From the NCBI RefSeq assembly GCF_947623445.1, contig NC_135244.1:13206860-13270859 (forward strand): DNA of 64,000 nt, in the 5' to 3' direction. A model generated the notes under the pieces. That model ran no database searches. It was given only the letters and a program-made list of their open reading frames with translations, and was not told where the DNA came from. The position numbers and the translations under genes are program-made. The DNA comes from Clavelina lepadiformis. Lineage: Eukaryota; Chordata; Ascidiacea; Aplousobranchia; Clavelinidae. Below are positions 1 to 9,936 of this stretch, piece by piece (within the stretch, counting starts at the first letter, position 1; each line of letters begins with the position of its first letter).

Positions 1-1603
1 AAACCTCTTGAATATTTCCAACGTCTTAACGAACATAGGCAGAAGAATAGGCAAATGTCACTTACATCCATGTTTAAGGTGCAAACTAACTTAAATATGT
101 GTGGGGTGCAGGCTAGCTACGAACTTAGTTTTCTTCTGACAAAGAAATCTCGACCGCACATCGATGGCGAAGAGTTGCTCAAACCAGCCTGTGAAATATA
201 CCACCGAACAATGCTTGACAGTGGAACACCAGGCTCTCAACTTGCCGCTTTGCCATTAAGTAACGACACTGTTCGCCGCCGCATTGACAAAATTGCGATT
301 GATGTTCAGTCGCAATTAAATGATATTCTTCGCAATACAAAATTTTCGTTGGCTCTCGATGAATCGACCGTTCGAGATAGTGAAGCCTTACTTCTGGGTT
401 ATACCAGGTTCAAACATGGTTCAAATTTTGCCGAAGAAATGCTTTTTTGCAAGTCTTTGAAAACAACTACCACAGCGCGAGATATTTATGCTGTAGTCCA
501 AGAGTATTTTACTGAAAATGGTATTCCGATTAAAAATCTTATTTCCACTGCTGCTGATGGTGCTCCAGCAATGATGGGAAGACATCAAGGAGTACTCAAG
601 CTTTTGAAAGACGACAATCCAAGCATGATGGCAGTGCACTGTATTATTCATAGAGAGAATTTGGCAGCTGCAGCCATCAGTTGTGAACTGGACCAACTAC
701 TGAAAAAAGTTATTAGTGTAATCAACTGGATTAAATCCCGTCCTACAAATGAAAGACTGTTCAAACAGCTGTGTGTGGACATGGAGGAAGACCACATTAG
801 GCTACTTCTCCACACTCGCGTACGATGGTTATCAAAAGGGCACTGTTTGGAGCGGTTTCTAAACCTGTATGACACGGTATTGGAATTTGTTGGTGGCCGA
901 GAAGAATTTCAATTTTTAAAATCAAGTGAATCCAAAACCTTGATCTCATATCTAGCAGATATTTTTGGAAAACTGAATGCTTTGAACAAGGAGCTACAGT
1001 GAAAAGAAAAGACACTCATTGACTGCAAAACCATAATTTTTGGTTTCATTGACAAGCTGAAATATTTTATTGCCCAAATTTCAATAAAAAACTTTTCTGG
1101 ATTCACACATCTTGGCAGCTGTGTTATCAACGGATACTACCCTTCGAATAATTTTGGAACATCTTTCAAATCTGGTTGTTGAGTTGAACTCCAGATTTTC
1201 AGATCTAAAACTGATGAAGTTTCCTTCATGGATTACTCATTCCTTTCTCTTTAACTGTGCAAGTGAGGAAGGTTTGGCAATGGACTGCGATCTGGCTGAC
1301 GAGCTACTACACCTGCAAAACGATGACAGCATAAAACCAATCTATGCATCCAAAAACAAGCTGATGTGGTTGGATTCGCAAGTCTGTACAAAGTATGCCA
1401 AATTAGCTATGGTGGCAGAGCAAACACTTCTGCCATTTCCAACTACGTATTTAGTTGAATGTGCTTTTAGTGTCGTTACAGACATTCTGATGAAAAAAAG
1501 AGGAACACTCGACATTTGTAAGCGCGGAGACCTTCGAGCAAAACTCACACGCTTTTATCCTCGATTTTCTTTATTAACTTCTCAACATGAGGCTCACGGT
1601 TAA
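1..1603 (+). pseudogene. Decayed hAT-family transposase (ZBED5/SCAND3-like)
   Basis: The reading frame is already open at base 1, so the 5' part lies outside the window. Bases 1-999 encode a hAT transposase body like that of the ZBED5/SCAND3 group, with the segments LALDEST and STAADGAPAMMG around the RNase-H-like core and VHCIIHRENLAA. A TGA at 1000-1002 interrupts the frame. The same frame resumes as transposase (FGFIDKLKYFIAQISIKNF) up to about 1108. Coding then continues one frame over, at 1112-1603, into the hAT C-terminal dimerisation region (ECAFSVVTDILMKKRGTLD), ending at the TAA at 1600-1602. One nonsense codon plus one frameshift make this copy inactive. Terminal inverted repeats were not found. 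The family assignment rests on remembered sequence patterns; the breaks are read directly. Confidence 0.85.
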
Positions 1604-2423
1604 TTCTCACTAACAATGAACAACGATTTGTTTGGTTATTTTTTAAGAGCGTTCTTTTGTAAGTTTTAATTTTATTCCTGAGATAAATCCTCAAAAGACA
1701 TCATCCAGGGACAACATTCAGGTAGCGTAAAATTTTGGCAATTCGTTTGTGCGCTGTGCGGCCTTAGTGCGATGGGCGTTTTCTCAAGTTTTGTGTTTGT
1801 GAACGCCATCAGCTTCGAACACCTGAATCAGAGTAGGTGTTAAAACAGTTTCATTTTTATTCATGCAACGCATGTAATCTGGATAGTTCATCAGCACATT
1901 CACCCAGGAATAGAGAAATGTTTTCCAACATTTTCCCTTTTCTGTAGATGTTTGGTGGAAAAACTCGGCAGTCCCATGGTTGGTGTTTGAAGTCGTGTTA
2001 GGAATAAAGCTGGTCCTCATGTTGGTCGGCCTGCTCCTATGGGGACACTTGCTATGTAGTCACATACACCTGTGTAAGTGTTTTAAATGAAGTTTTTTTA
2101 TTACGTGTAGTAGATGTGACAGTCGCGAACTAAATGATACATTTAGTAGCTACAATTGCAACCAAATAGTACCTCACATCTGAAATAGACTTTTTAAAAT
2201 TTGTGCTGTACGTTAGTAGATGGCAAGTTGTGTTATATTTTAGACTGCATCGGCATGTCCTCATACGAGTACATGATTTGGAAGCGGGTGAGGGATGAAA
2301 CCACATCTATTCAATCCCTCGAAACATCGGGTAGGCTACATATTGAATTGAAACTATTCAAATATAAAATGTTTGAGCGTAATTTCACATAAAATCTACC
2401 ATTTGCAAATGTGTTGATTTCAG
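1604..2423. other. Non-coding stretch, probably intron 5' of the 2424 exon
   Basis: No convincing exon, RNA gene or repeat was seen here. Short open frames lack start context and family resemblance. The stretch ends in a good splice acceptor (TTGATTTCAG), so at least its right part is probably intron of the gene whose last exon begins at 2424. Confidence 0.4.
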
Positions 2424-3313
2424 GTCCAGATGTCCAGCTGGTGGAGGAGACACAAACTGCTTCTCCACCTCCCAGAAGCCCTTCCATCGCTTCTGGGCGA
2501 CTGGACACTAGTTCACCTCCGGCAGACAAGGGTGTAGCAGTGGCCTCGCATCAGTTGTCGAACGTGGCAATTACGGAGGCATTATCTAGCTTTTCTAATT
2601 ATTTGTACGATGATAATGCCTCCGTTTCTGACTTGGTGGAGGACGCAATGTCTGTTGCGGCTTCTGACCTTTTGCCGACAGTAGCTCCGTCGATAAGTTC
2701 GCTACATGTCTCGCCGTCGGTTGCTGAGCATCCGATTGGGGTAAAGGGTTCAGAGCCTGCAGATTTCGGCCCTTTCATCCCAAACGTCAATCTAAGATTG
2801 GCAAAAAGTGTCGACGATCTTTCTCGGCAATCTTTGTTGGGAGAGTTCGCTCATTCCTCGTCGCGTTCTAAATCCCTTACGGATATTGCCTATATAAGTG
2901 GCGGTTGTTTGCAACCACTGCAAGCAAGCACCGCTGTATACGTTGACGTTTGGGAGGAAGAACGTACCGAGACAATGAGTGGTGTGGACACTCCCAACGC
3001 ACATCGGCAAGAGAGTGACTCGACGCTCTTGGATATTGCTGGCGGATCCACCAATTCGCCACTGACCGAGGTGACTGGCTACACCCAGGTGAAGGACCTG
3101 ATCCGTCTTCCAGTGACCAGTCTTAAACCGGTCTCGCCCAACCATGGGACAAATGAATTAAGCCAGCACATACATGGGGATGGTCCCAAATCTGTTTCCA
3201 TTAATATGGAAGACATAGAAACTAAGAAAAGAAAAACGAAATCTATATTTGATCGTTTAAGGATGACACTTCTTAAAAATAGAGGCAAAGTTCATCCGAT
3301 CGCGGACATGTGA
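2424..3313 (+). CDS. 3'-terminal exon of an unrecognised gene (about 296 residues)
   Basis: The open frame has no suitable ATG at its head. It begins just after an acceptor at 2422-2423, one base into a codon, so this is the last exon of a longer gene whose earlier exons lie to the left. The protein segment is rich in Ser, Thr and Pro and looks largely disordered. It contains a Ser-rich stretch (HSSSRSKSLTD) and a basic tail (KKRKTKSIFDRLRMTLLKN) close to the C-terminus IADM. No catalytic domain is visible and I do not recognise the family. The Ser/Arg-rich patches could be phosphorylation or docking sites, which is inference. A candidate polyadenylation signal follows 63 bases after the stop. 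Confidence 0.6.
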
Positions 3314-3375
3314 AGCAAGTCTATCACCAAACTTAGTTTATGATTGCACTCTACGTTGTTTCATCGTCTTTCGTG

Positions 3376-3381
3376 ATTAAA
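3376..3381 (+). terminator. Candidate polyadenylation signal ATTAAA
   Basis: ATTAAA lies 63 bases after the stop codon of the 2424-3313 exon. It is the commonest variant of AATAAA and is well placed to end that transcript. Confidence 0.4.
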
Positions 3382-4268
3382 CTTTTTATGCTGAATTATC
3401 ATGTGCTGTTTCAAACTATAGCCTATATAGTTTATAATTAGATGGGCCCTGGGAGTAAATCTGATTCCCTTTGAAATGATGAAAGTAAGCGGCTTTTACT
3501 ACAATTAGTGACTCAGCATATTCGTTCATACCTGCTGTACTATTTGTCCTTGAATACTGCTCAGCATCTTTAGGCCTTGCAAGCGGGCAATTGTGTTGCA
3601 TCGGTTCCCAATAGTCAAGCTGGATTACCATTTGCTTGATATATTTATAAAGTTTTTCTTTAAAACAATAAAAAAAATTCTTTGACATCACATCAGTTGG
3701 TAAATACTTTAGATGGGTTGCCGAACCCAAACAAGGTCACTCTATTTATCCCATTATTGCTTGCGAATTATTTTATGTTTGACATTAAACATAGTTGATA
3801 ACACACAGACCTACAACGTCATAGCTTGAATCAATCGCAAATGTAGCTAAATCAGTCAGGAGTTTTTAACTAAACTCAAGACCTTACATCGAAATTGTGA
3901 TCAGGCTTGTTTCAGGCAAGAAGGGTTGCATTTCTCGACGTAATACTCGCACACGTTGCAGCTTTATATCTGGTAAGATTGGTAGTGTCATTTACTCATT
4001 ACCGGCACCTTTCTTATGTTAAAATCTGATCGTTAAATCTTTCAGAAAATTTTATTTTGTTTCTACCAAGAATTTTTTGAATTCAACAAAAAACTGGTCA
4101 GTCTATCTTGTAATGGCTTGAAAAACCGATTTTGAAACAAATCATCTGTTTGGTTTGATAAATCTCCGTTGCTTTAATAATGTTTTCTTTGATAATAATT
4201 TTTTCAATGCAACGTCAGAGTATTGTAACCTAACACGTTTGGGTCAACGTATTCTTCATCGACTTCTC
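3382..4268. other. Intergenic, no feature recognised
   Basis: AT-rich sequence with no exon-like open frame bounded by splice signals on either strand. I see no inverted repeats or RNA gene. Confidence 0.4.
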
Positions 4269-4710
4269 TTAAGGAGGCGTCAAACACCAAAAAATGCCAT
4301 AAAATCTTTGTTTGTTTATTATACAGTGAATTTACTAAAGGACTGATTACTTGAAAAATTCTCCATGGGGTTCTCTGAAATTTGCATGTCAATTTATTAT
4401 GCTTTGAACTACCATTCCATAAAATGCCATCAAAAAACATGATTCAAACTTTTTTTTACAGAAGCGCAAAAGAAACACTATAATTTTTGGTCTAAAAACC
4501 CAATTTCAGCTACTTTCATGCTAATTTTTAGCCTAATTCTGCATGCGACCTGGAACATTGATGCGCGCCAACTGCTAGGGTAATTCCCCAGGCTAGAAAA
4601 CAACACCAACGTGCTGCCTTTTTTTGGTCTAAATAGGTTTTTTAAAGCATTACGTAGGTGTACAACAAATTGATAACGATTTTAATTTTAGGGGTTTGAC
4701 GCCTCCTTAA
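4269..4710. mobile_element. TTAA-flanked MITE with matching terminal inverted repeats
   Basis: TTAA at 4269-4272 is followed by GGAGGCGTCAAAC (4273-4285). The exact reverse complement GTTTGACGCCTCC lies at 4694-4706 and is followed by TTAA at 4707-4710. The match extends inward with a few mismatches to about 21 bases. There is no coding capacity in the 434-bp body. A TTAA target duplication is typical of piggyBac-type insertion, but the termini do not start with the usual CCC, so the superfamily is left open. Confidence 0.75.
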
Positions 4711-5204
4711 GACTCTCACATTTGGATTGTACGACTCGAGTTCGCGCCCAAAATAACACAAAGACATCTATGCAATCGATGTATTTTTGTTGAAACCGAG
4801 TTGAAAGGAAATCTTTCATTTCTTACTAATTTGGAAAACCTCGAATTTTCAACAAAAATCCAATAGATTGAACAAGCTTTTTTCACATTCATGCTTTCTC
4901 TGGCTCGATCTCATTCACAATTCACCCTTGTATATCAAGTTTAGATGCAATTATTTTGAGCAAAATGCTTTTGAAATCGCTTTTTACGCATACTTGAAAT
5001 AGAACGAACAAGACTGTTTCTGTTACATATGGAAGCAATTTTATGTACGGTGTATGTCAGACGAGAGTGAAAAGATTACATTCCTGGCTTTGGGCTAGAA
5101 TGCACAATTGTGATCGATCAATATTTTGGCGGTTGCGTATAACAAGCCATTCGCCGTTAAGTTTGCAAGGACGCCCAGTGTCTCGATACGGATTCAATAA
5201 AATT
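4711..5204. other. Intergenic, no feature recognised
   Basis: No supported gene or repeat was seen between the TTAA MITE and the hAT MITE. The one short open frame at 5043-5243 has no recognisable content and runs into the hAT element. Confidence 0.4.
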
Positions 5205-5534
5205 CAGGGGTCGGCAACCTTTTGTGCACAGCGGACCTGTTAAAATTTGACATTTTTTCAGGGAATGGTCTTCAAAAAAACACAACTCTGAATACACGCA
5301 ACCTCTTCGAACCTCAAACTATTGTGGCAGCCGTTACACATTATGATGCACCAAATACGATCATTATGATGTCCTATAGTCGGATAGTCCTATAATCGCG
5401 GATTTCCAATACATTTTTGGTGACAAAATGCGACAACCTTATTGCACTACAGACATGAAAAAGTAATGTGGCCCGGTAACGATCTTCTATAATGGACCGC
5501 TACCGGGCCGGGGCCCGGTGGTTGCCGACCACTG
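5205..5534. mobile_element. Non-autonomous hAT element (CAGGGGTCGGCAACC ends)
   Basis: The left end CAGGGGTCGGCAACC and right end GGTTGCCGACCACTG are inverted repeats matching at 14 of 15 positions, with the CAG...CTG termini usual for hAT elements. The 330-bp body has no ORF but carries a GC-rich inner region with repeated CCGGGCC/GGCCCGG motifs near 5500, unlike its AT-rich surroundings. No 8-bp target duplication is visible, so the insertion is either old or has rearranged flanks. Confidence 0.65.
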
Positions 5535-6535
5535 CAGTACATCATGTGATTTGAACTGGAGTCTTACATTTACCATATCCTTTATATATGGCATTCTTTA
5601 TGCCTTTCGTTTTATTTAATACAATTGGTTGTAGTAAATGGCTAAAGAGGTTGGTAATTCAAAAGTTGAACAAAACTTTTCGAGTTGTGTCATGGAGATC
5701 GGTTGACTGCGACCAGGATTCCACCACATGAAAACGGAAAAAGGCTTTGAATTTTTTGATCACACCTTCCCTGAACTTCGCGACTAGGTTAACAACAAAC
5801 TATCGTAACCAAAATGATTAAAGGAGATCCATCAATTCAATTCGTGTTAATCAGTCGTGACTGCGCTACCGGAATGGTATATCGACCGAAAATATCACCA
5901 ACAGCCGCAAAATCATTGTAATTTTTAGGAGCGATTTTTGGGAGACTTCTGTATGCTGGTGATTCCACTTTCATGGCAGCAATTGTCTTAAATACCTTAT
6001 AAAATTTTCCCCTCAATACAATTTTTCTTTAATGTTTTCAAAGTTGATCGTCCCAATATCGTAATCACATTATTTATATGTTTTGTGTAGACTTGTTTTG
6101 AAACATAACGAAAAGAGCACGTTTCCGCTTAAAACTTAAAAAAGAAACTAACAATAATTATTTTGTAAATCGTGATGTGAGCCTACGTGAATGTACTACA
6201 GTTAGAATACAATTGCTTTACGATATGTGTCTTGGTCTAGTCTAGTCACTACATAAGCTGTTACGCAATTTTTTATGAAGCACGTGTCTGAAATCGAAGC
6301 TCAAATTTCATTCACAAAACTCAGCTTCATAAGGAGGCCCAAGAAATAACAAACTTTCTGTAAGTTATGACGAAACGTGTTTTTACAACCAAGCTGCAAA
6401 GTCAATTGCTGTCGGTTGTCAAATGTTTGGTTTCCATAAAGCAATACATCCCTCCCATTGATGAAAGTTTAATGACTATATGCAAATAAATTGTTGTCCT
6501 GTGTAATATTTTTTGATTTTGCAATATGGTGGGGC
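5535..6535. other. Intergenic, no feature recognised
   Basis: AT-rich and non-coding, with no clear repeats or splice-bounded open frames. The hAT right terminus at 6579-6595 presumably belonged to an element reaching leftward into this stretch, but no matching left end is recognisable. Confidence 0.35.
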
Positions 6536-6578
6536 GCGATTTTTTTGGCATCGTCTAAGTGTGGCGCGTCTCTAAAAG

Positions 6579-6595
6579 TTTAAGAACCCCTGCTC
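6579..6595. mobile_element. Isolated right terminus of a hAT element
   Basis: AAGTTTAAGAACCCCTG has the form of a hAT right end; its complement starts CAGGGGTTCTTAAACTT. The element it closed must lie to the left, and no partner end was found there. It abuts the transposase remnant starting near 6572, which has the opposite outlook, so two insertions appear to be nested or fused. Confidence 0.45.
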
Positions 6596-6676
6596 TAGAC
6601 TGTCCAATATTAAGCTTAAAATTTGCTGCAAAGTAACTTGGTGATAACCTAAGCCATAAGTACGTGAAAGGTCGGT

Positions 6677-6770
6677 GGGTTGAATGGTCCTGGGTTGAAT
6701 CGTCTGCGGATTGAATCGTCCTAGGTTGAATGGTCCGTGGGTTGAATCGTCCTTAGGTTGAATCGTCCGA
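6677..6770. repeat. Minisatellite, about six 16-bp units
   Basis: About six diverged copies of GGTTGAATCGTCCTTA-like units (variants GGTTGAATGGTCC and GGATTGAATCGTCC) lie head to tail. The array sits at the 3' end of the hAT remnant and has been read into its open frame, giving a repeated TIQP peptide. Confidence 0.85.
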
Positions 6771-7884
6771 CCACCCAAAAACACATAAAACTCCCCACAA
6801 GACATGCTTTTGAAGTTGTACTGAAGTGTTAAAATTCCTTTCATTGTTTCAATGGTCATCTTATTTCTTTCTTTTGTCCACTGACTCTGCATCAGTGAAA
6901 ACACTCGCTCAACATTTGCGTTGTATGGCGCCACAGCAAAGAAAAACTGGGAAACCCTGAGTAACTCTGAGTGACATTCAGCGTTTTTAGACTTTTGAAA
7001 ATATCTGCACCATTTCTTATGTGCCGGCAGTGCAGTAAATTCTTCGTCACTGATACGACATTCCATAAACGACTTCAACGACTAGAATAAGCCAAACCCT
7101 AATGCTGTTCATCTTAAAAGGTAGTAAACAACTTACGTCATAAACGAGTTGCAGACAGATTTAAAGCAGACAGTTTTGACAAGCTGAGAATGTTCGCGAC
7201 CTAGAAAAAGTTTGAAAAAAGGTGGCAACCTGGTAAAAATTGGACTAAAAGACAATTTCAAAAAATTTCGGACTTTTAAGCACATTTTAGGATTTCTCCC
7301 TGACGCAGATTTGAACACTAAATTCCCTGACACGTCAGGAAAAATCCTGACGTATGGCAAGTTGGCAACCCTACCTATTGTCTTATTCGGGTATCTTTAC
7401 TCAATTTACCTGTTGAATTATCTGACTCTATTGTTGCGTGCGATTAGAATACTCTAACACTGTGGCTGTCAGTTAGCAACAGGTTGCAATGAATATACTT
7501 ACAAGTGAAGGCGTTTCATTTAAATAATGAACACGTTTTAAGGGAAGACCATTAAGCAAGTCACATCTTGTAAACTGACGTTCTGCAAGTTTTACAAGAG
7601 TTCATTTTCACCAAATCCGATAAAGATTCGGTCAGCGATCTCTGCCTATCTTTTTGTATCAGATCCCTGATAAAAGCGCGAGCTTTTATAGTATGTAGAT
7701 AGGGAGTTGAAATCTGCGACGTGGTTAACAACCGAGGTCAGATGCATACGGCAGTTACGTGAGGGATCTGAAATAAGCATTTTCCAAAAAAGCCTATTCC
7801 TAAATGTCAAACAGCTGGAAAAGCATTGCAAGAAATAATGTGCCCAGTTTGCACAATGTTATCAGAAAAAGCAAACTAAGCCAC

Positions 7885-8355
7885 TGCAAGCCGAAGCATT
7901 GAGTTTAACTGCCCCGAGCAGTTACCTTCCTGAAGCACACTCATCTTCAAACAATTTCAGTGCACAAGTCGCCTAACTTTAAAGTACGGAATTTAGTGAT
8001 ACCACCAAAACATGATTCTACCGAAGCAGCATCTGAGTGCAGCGCAGATCAGTGTAATGGTAACTCTGGTAACTCTTTTGTTGCTTCATTGATCACCAAG
8101 CACCTGCTAGTGGGTCTGTGATCCAAACTGACTTTGTGCAAGCCAACGATGGGTTCACTTAGACACCATTTTCAGCACCAGGACAGGCTATAAGCTACAC
8201 TGCTTCGTTGCCTTCTAACGCCGATGGGTAAATTCAGCGCCAAAGTCTGACACCAACTCAGGAATAAATTCGAAACGGCTGGATTTTTACAACAAAGTTA
8301 TAAAGAAACAAACGATGATCTTTTCAATGTAAACTACGTTCCGTTTTTTAAATTC
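7885..8355 (+). pseudogene. Orphan C-terminal fragment of a Tbx6-like T-box gene
   Basis: In three frames this stretch encodes pieces that match, in order, the last exon of the intact T-box gene at 9937-11966. EALSLTA and NNFSAQVA match ETLSLAA and [28 protein letters not shown] matches [33 protein letters not shown] matches [30 protein letters not shown] matches [17 protein letters not shown] at the very C-terminus. At least two frameshifts and several in-frame stops separate the pieces. No T-box DNA-binding exons were found upstream. It lies on the plus strand, like the 13.6-kb pseudogene, and opposite to the intact gene. Confidence 0.8.
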
Positions 8356-8666
8356 TCCAGTTTGTGTATGGTTCAATGCTCACTGGCGGAAAAAAATTTT
8401 GAGTCACACTTGTGGCACATCTAAGCCACAAGTTTATGTTTAAGTTTACGCATATGTTGCGTATCTTGCTGACGGCCAAAATCTCAGATTCTAATTTCTC
8501 ATTTGATGGCCGATAGTGATCAATGAACCTTGTCTTATACGCAAGCGATTTAATAAACAATTATCGTGAGAAGTGTTCAGTAATTTATTATATAAAGTAC
8601 CCTATACTCCATTGTTTAGTGCAATTATTATGATTCAACATGTCCCAGATTTACTGTCAACGCTTC

Positions 8667-9023
8667 GTATAGAGCAGGGGTGGGCAACATACGGCCCGCG
8701 GGCCGGATCCGGCCCGCGACGGGATTTTGAGCGGCCCGCAGACAGTTTCCGGTCTTACATGATAATGTGGCCTGCGGCCACATTCTGCCGCAATCCCTGT
8801 ATTGCGTCACTGAATAAGTCCAAGTTTGCCAACCTGAGAAAGATGGCCATAAATGTACTTGTTCTGTTCGGGTCTACATACATTTATGAGCAAACATTTT
8901 CGACCATGAACATTAATAAGATAAAGCTGGGTTTCAATCTATTCAGGAATCCGGCCCGCCAAGTACTTCATTTTCTCATATCAGGCCCGCCGACCGAAGA
9001 AGTTGCCCGTCCCTGGTATAGAG
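8667..9023 (+). mobile_element. Short hAT element with perfect 8-bp target duplication and a transposase tail
   Basis: GTATAGAG at 8667-8674 is repeated exactly at 9016-9023. Between them the element (8675-9015, 341 bp) begins CAGGGGTGGGCAAC and ends GTTGCCCGTCCCTG, near-perfect inverted repeats. Inside, on the plus strand, is a relic of the hAT dimerisation domain (NLRKMAINVLVLFGSTYIYE, then QTFSTMNINKIK), of the type known from GTF2IRD2/ZBED-like transposases. The first part is rich in GGCCCGC motifs. It is an internal deletion derivative of an autonomous element. The intact target duplication suggests a moderately recent insertion. Confidence 0.9.
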
Positions 9024-9936
9024 TATAGACTATAGACCGTTAATAAGATTTTTTATGAATGTGGGGAAAAACCATTCCTTCAGTGCATTATGTATGTGAA
9101 AAAAGCTTTGCATAAATTTCTAAGAATGTTATTGTCGTACACAATGCCTTTCACTGTCTTTTACGAAGTTTAGAGACGTGTTCACGAAACCAAAATTTAG
9201 TTCTGGATTGTTCCCTTGCTAAACGTTCTTGTTTTTGAAGTCTTCTGCAAGGTTTCAAATTTCAGTTCCACTATTTGATAATAGGCCTATTGAACAATAA
9301 ATGAAATCGGAAGGTCGTTTTGGAAATACTTTTCAGGAACCACTCAAACCATACAATTATTCATTTTATGTCGTAATTAATGGATAATACAATAATGAGA
9401 AACAATATTTGGCAATTTGTTTGGCGTTTACGTCATGAAATAACGCTTCCAAAATAGTTAGCAAATGTGCCACGATGTCTGTGTCTATAATTGAGCTCGT
9501 AATCAATGGCAAATAAGAAATAACACACAATAACAAAAATGTCTGCACAATTTAATATATTCAACATAATACCTTATACTTTTACAAATTGCACTTCAAA
9601 AAATTAACAGCAAATTAGCACGTTAGAATAAGAAGACAGTGGAGTTTCGAAAGAAAACGAACGATAACAGATTTACTAATTTGAACATAGAAATTTATCA
9701 CGAAAATATGTGAGCTTGTAAAATTAAATTCATTCTCTCTAAATTCACTCTAGATTCTAGAATATTTCATGATGATTTCAATCACTGCTTGTTGCACAGT
9801 GCGGTAGCAGCGTTCCCAGATTTTTTGATATAAGTTTATATAATAAATAATAATAACAAGCAAAAATCTTTATCATAAAGATAATGTAGGTTACAATACG
9901 AGCATTGAACCATACATATAATATAATCAGCAAATC
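9024..9936. other. Intergenic and probable 3' UTR of the T-box gene
   Basis: AT-rich, without a supported coding region. The right part should hold the 3' untranslated region of the minus-strand T-box gene, but no unambiguous polyadenylation signal was picked out. Confidence 0.35.

Larger units (their letters stand above)
6572..7374 (-). pseudogene. Remnant of an intron-bearing hAT transposon
   Basis: Read on the minus strand, 7374 starts TAGGGTTGCCAACTTGCC, the kind of terminus found on some hAT elements. An open stretch (7360-7139) ends at a good donor (GAC|GTAAGTTG). After a short intron with acceptor TTATTCTAG near 7084, the second exon encodes the hAT C-terminal dimerisation domain, with AVAPYNANVERVFSLMQSQW and ERNKMTIETMKGILTLQYNF. 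The frame then runs into a 16-bp minisatellite and loses family resemblance (GGRTIQPKDD onward). Most of the transposase between the 5' end and the C-terminus is missing, so this is an internally deleted copy. Confidence 0.65.
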
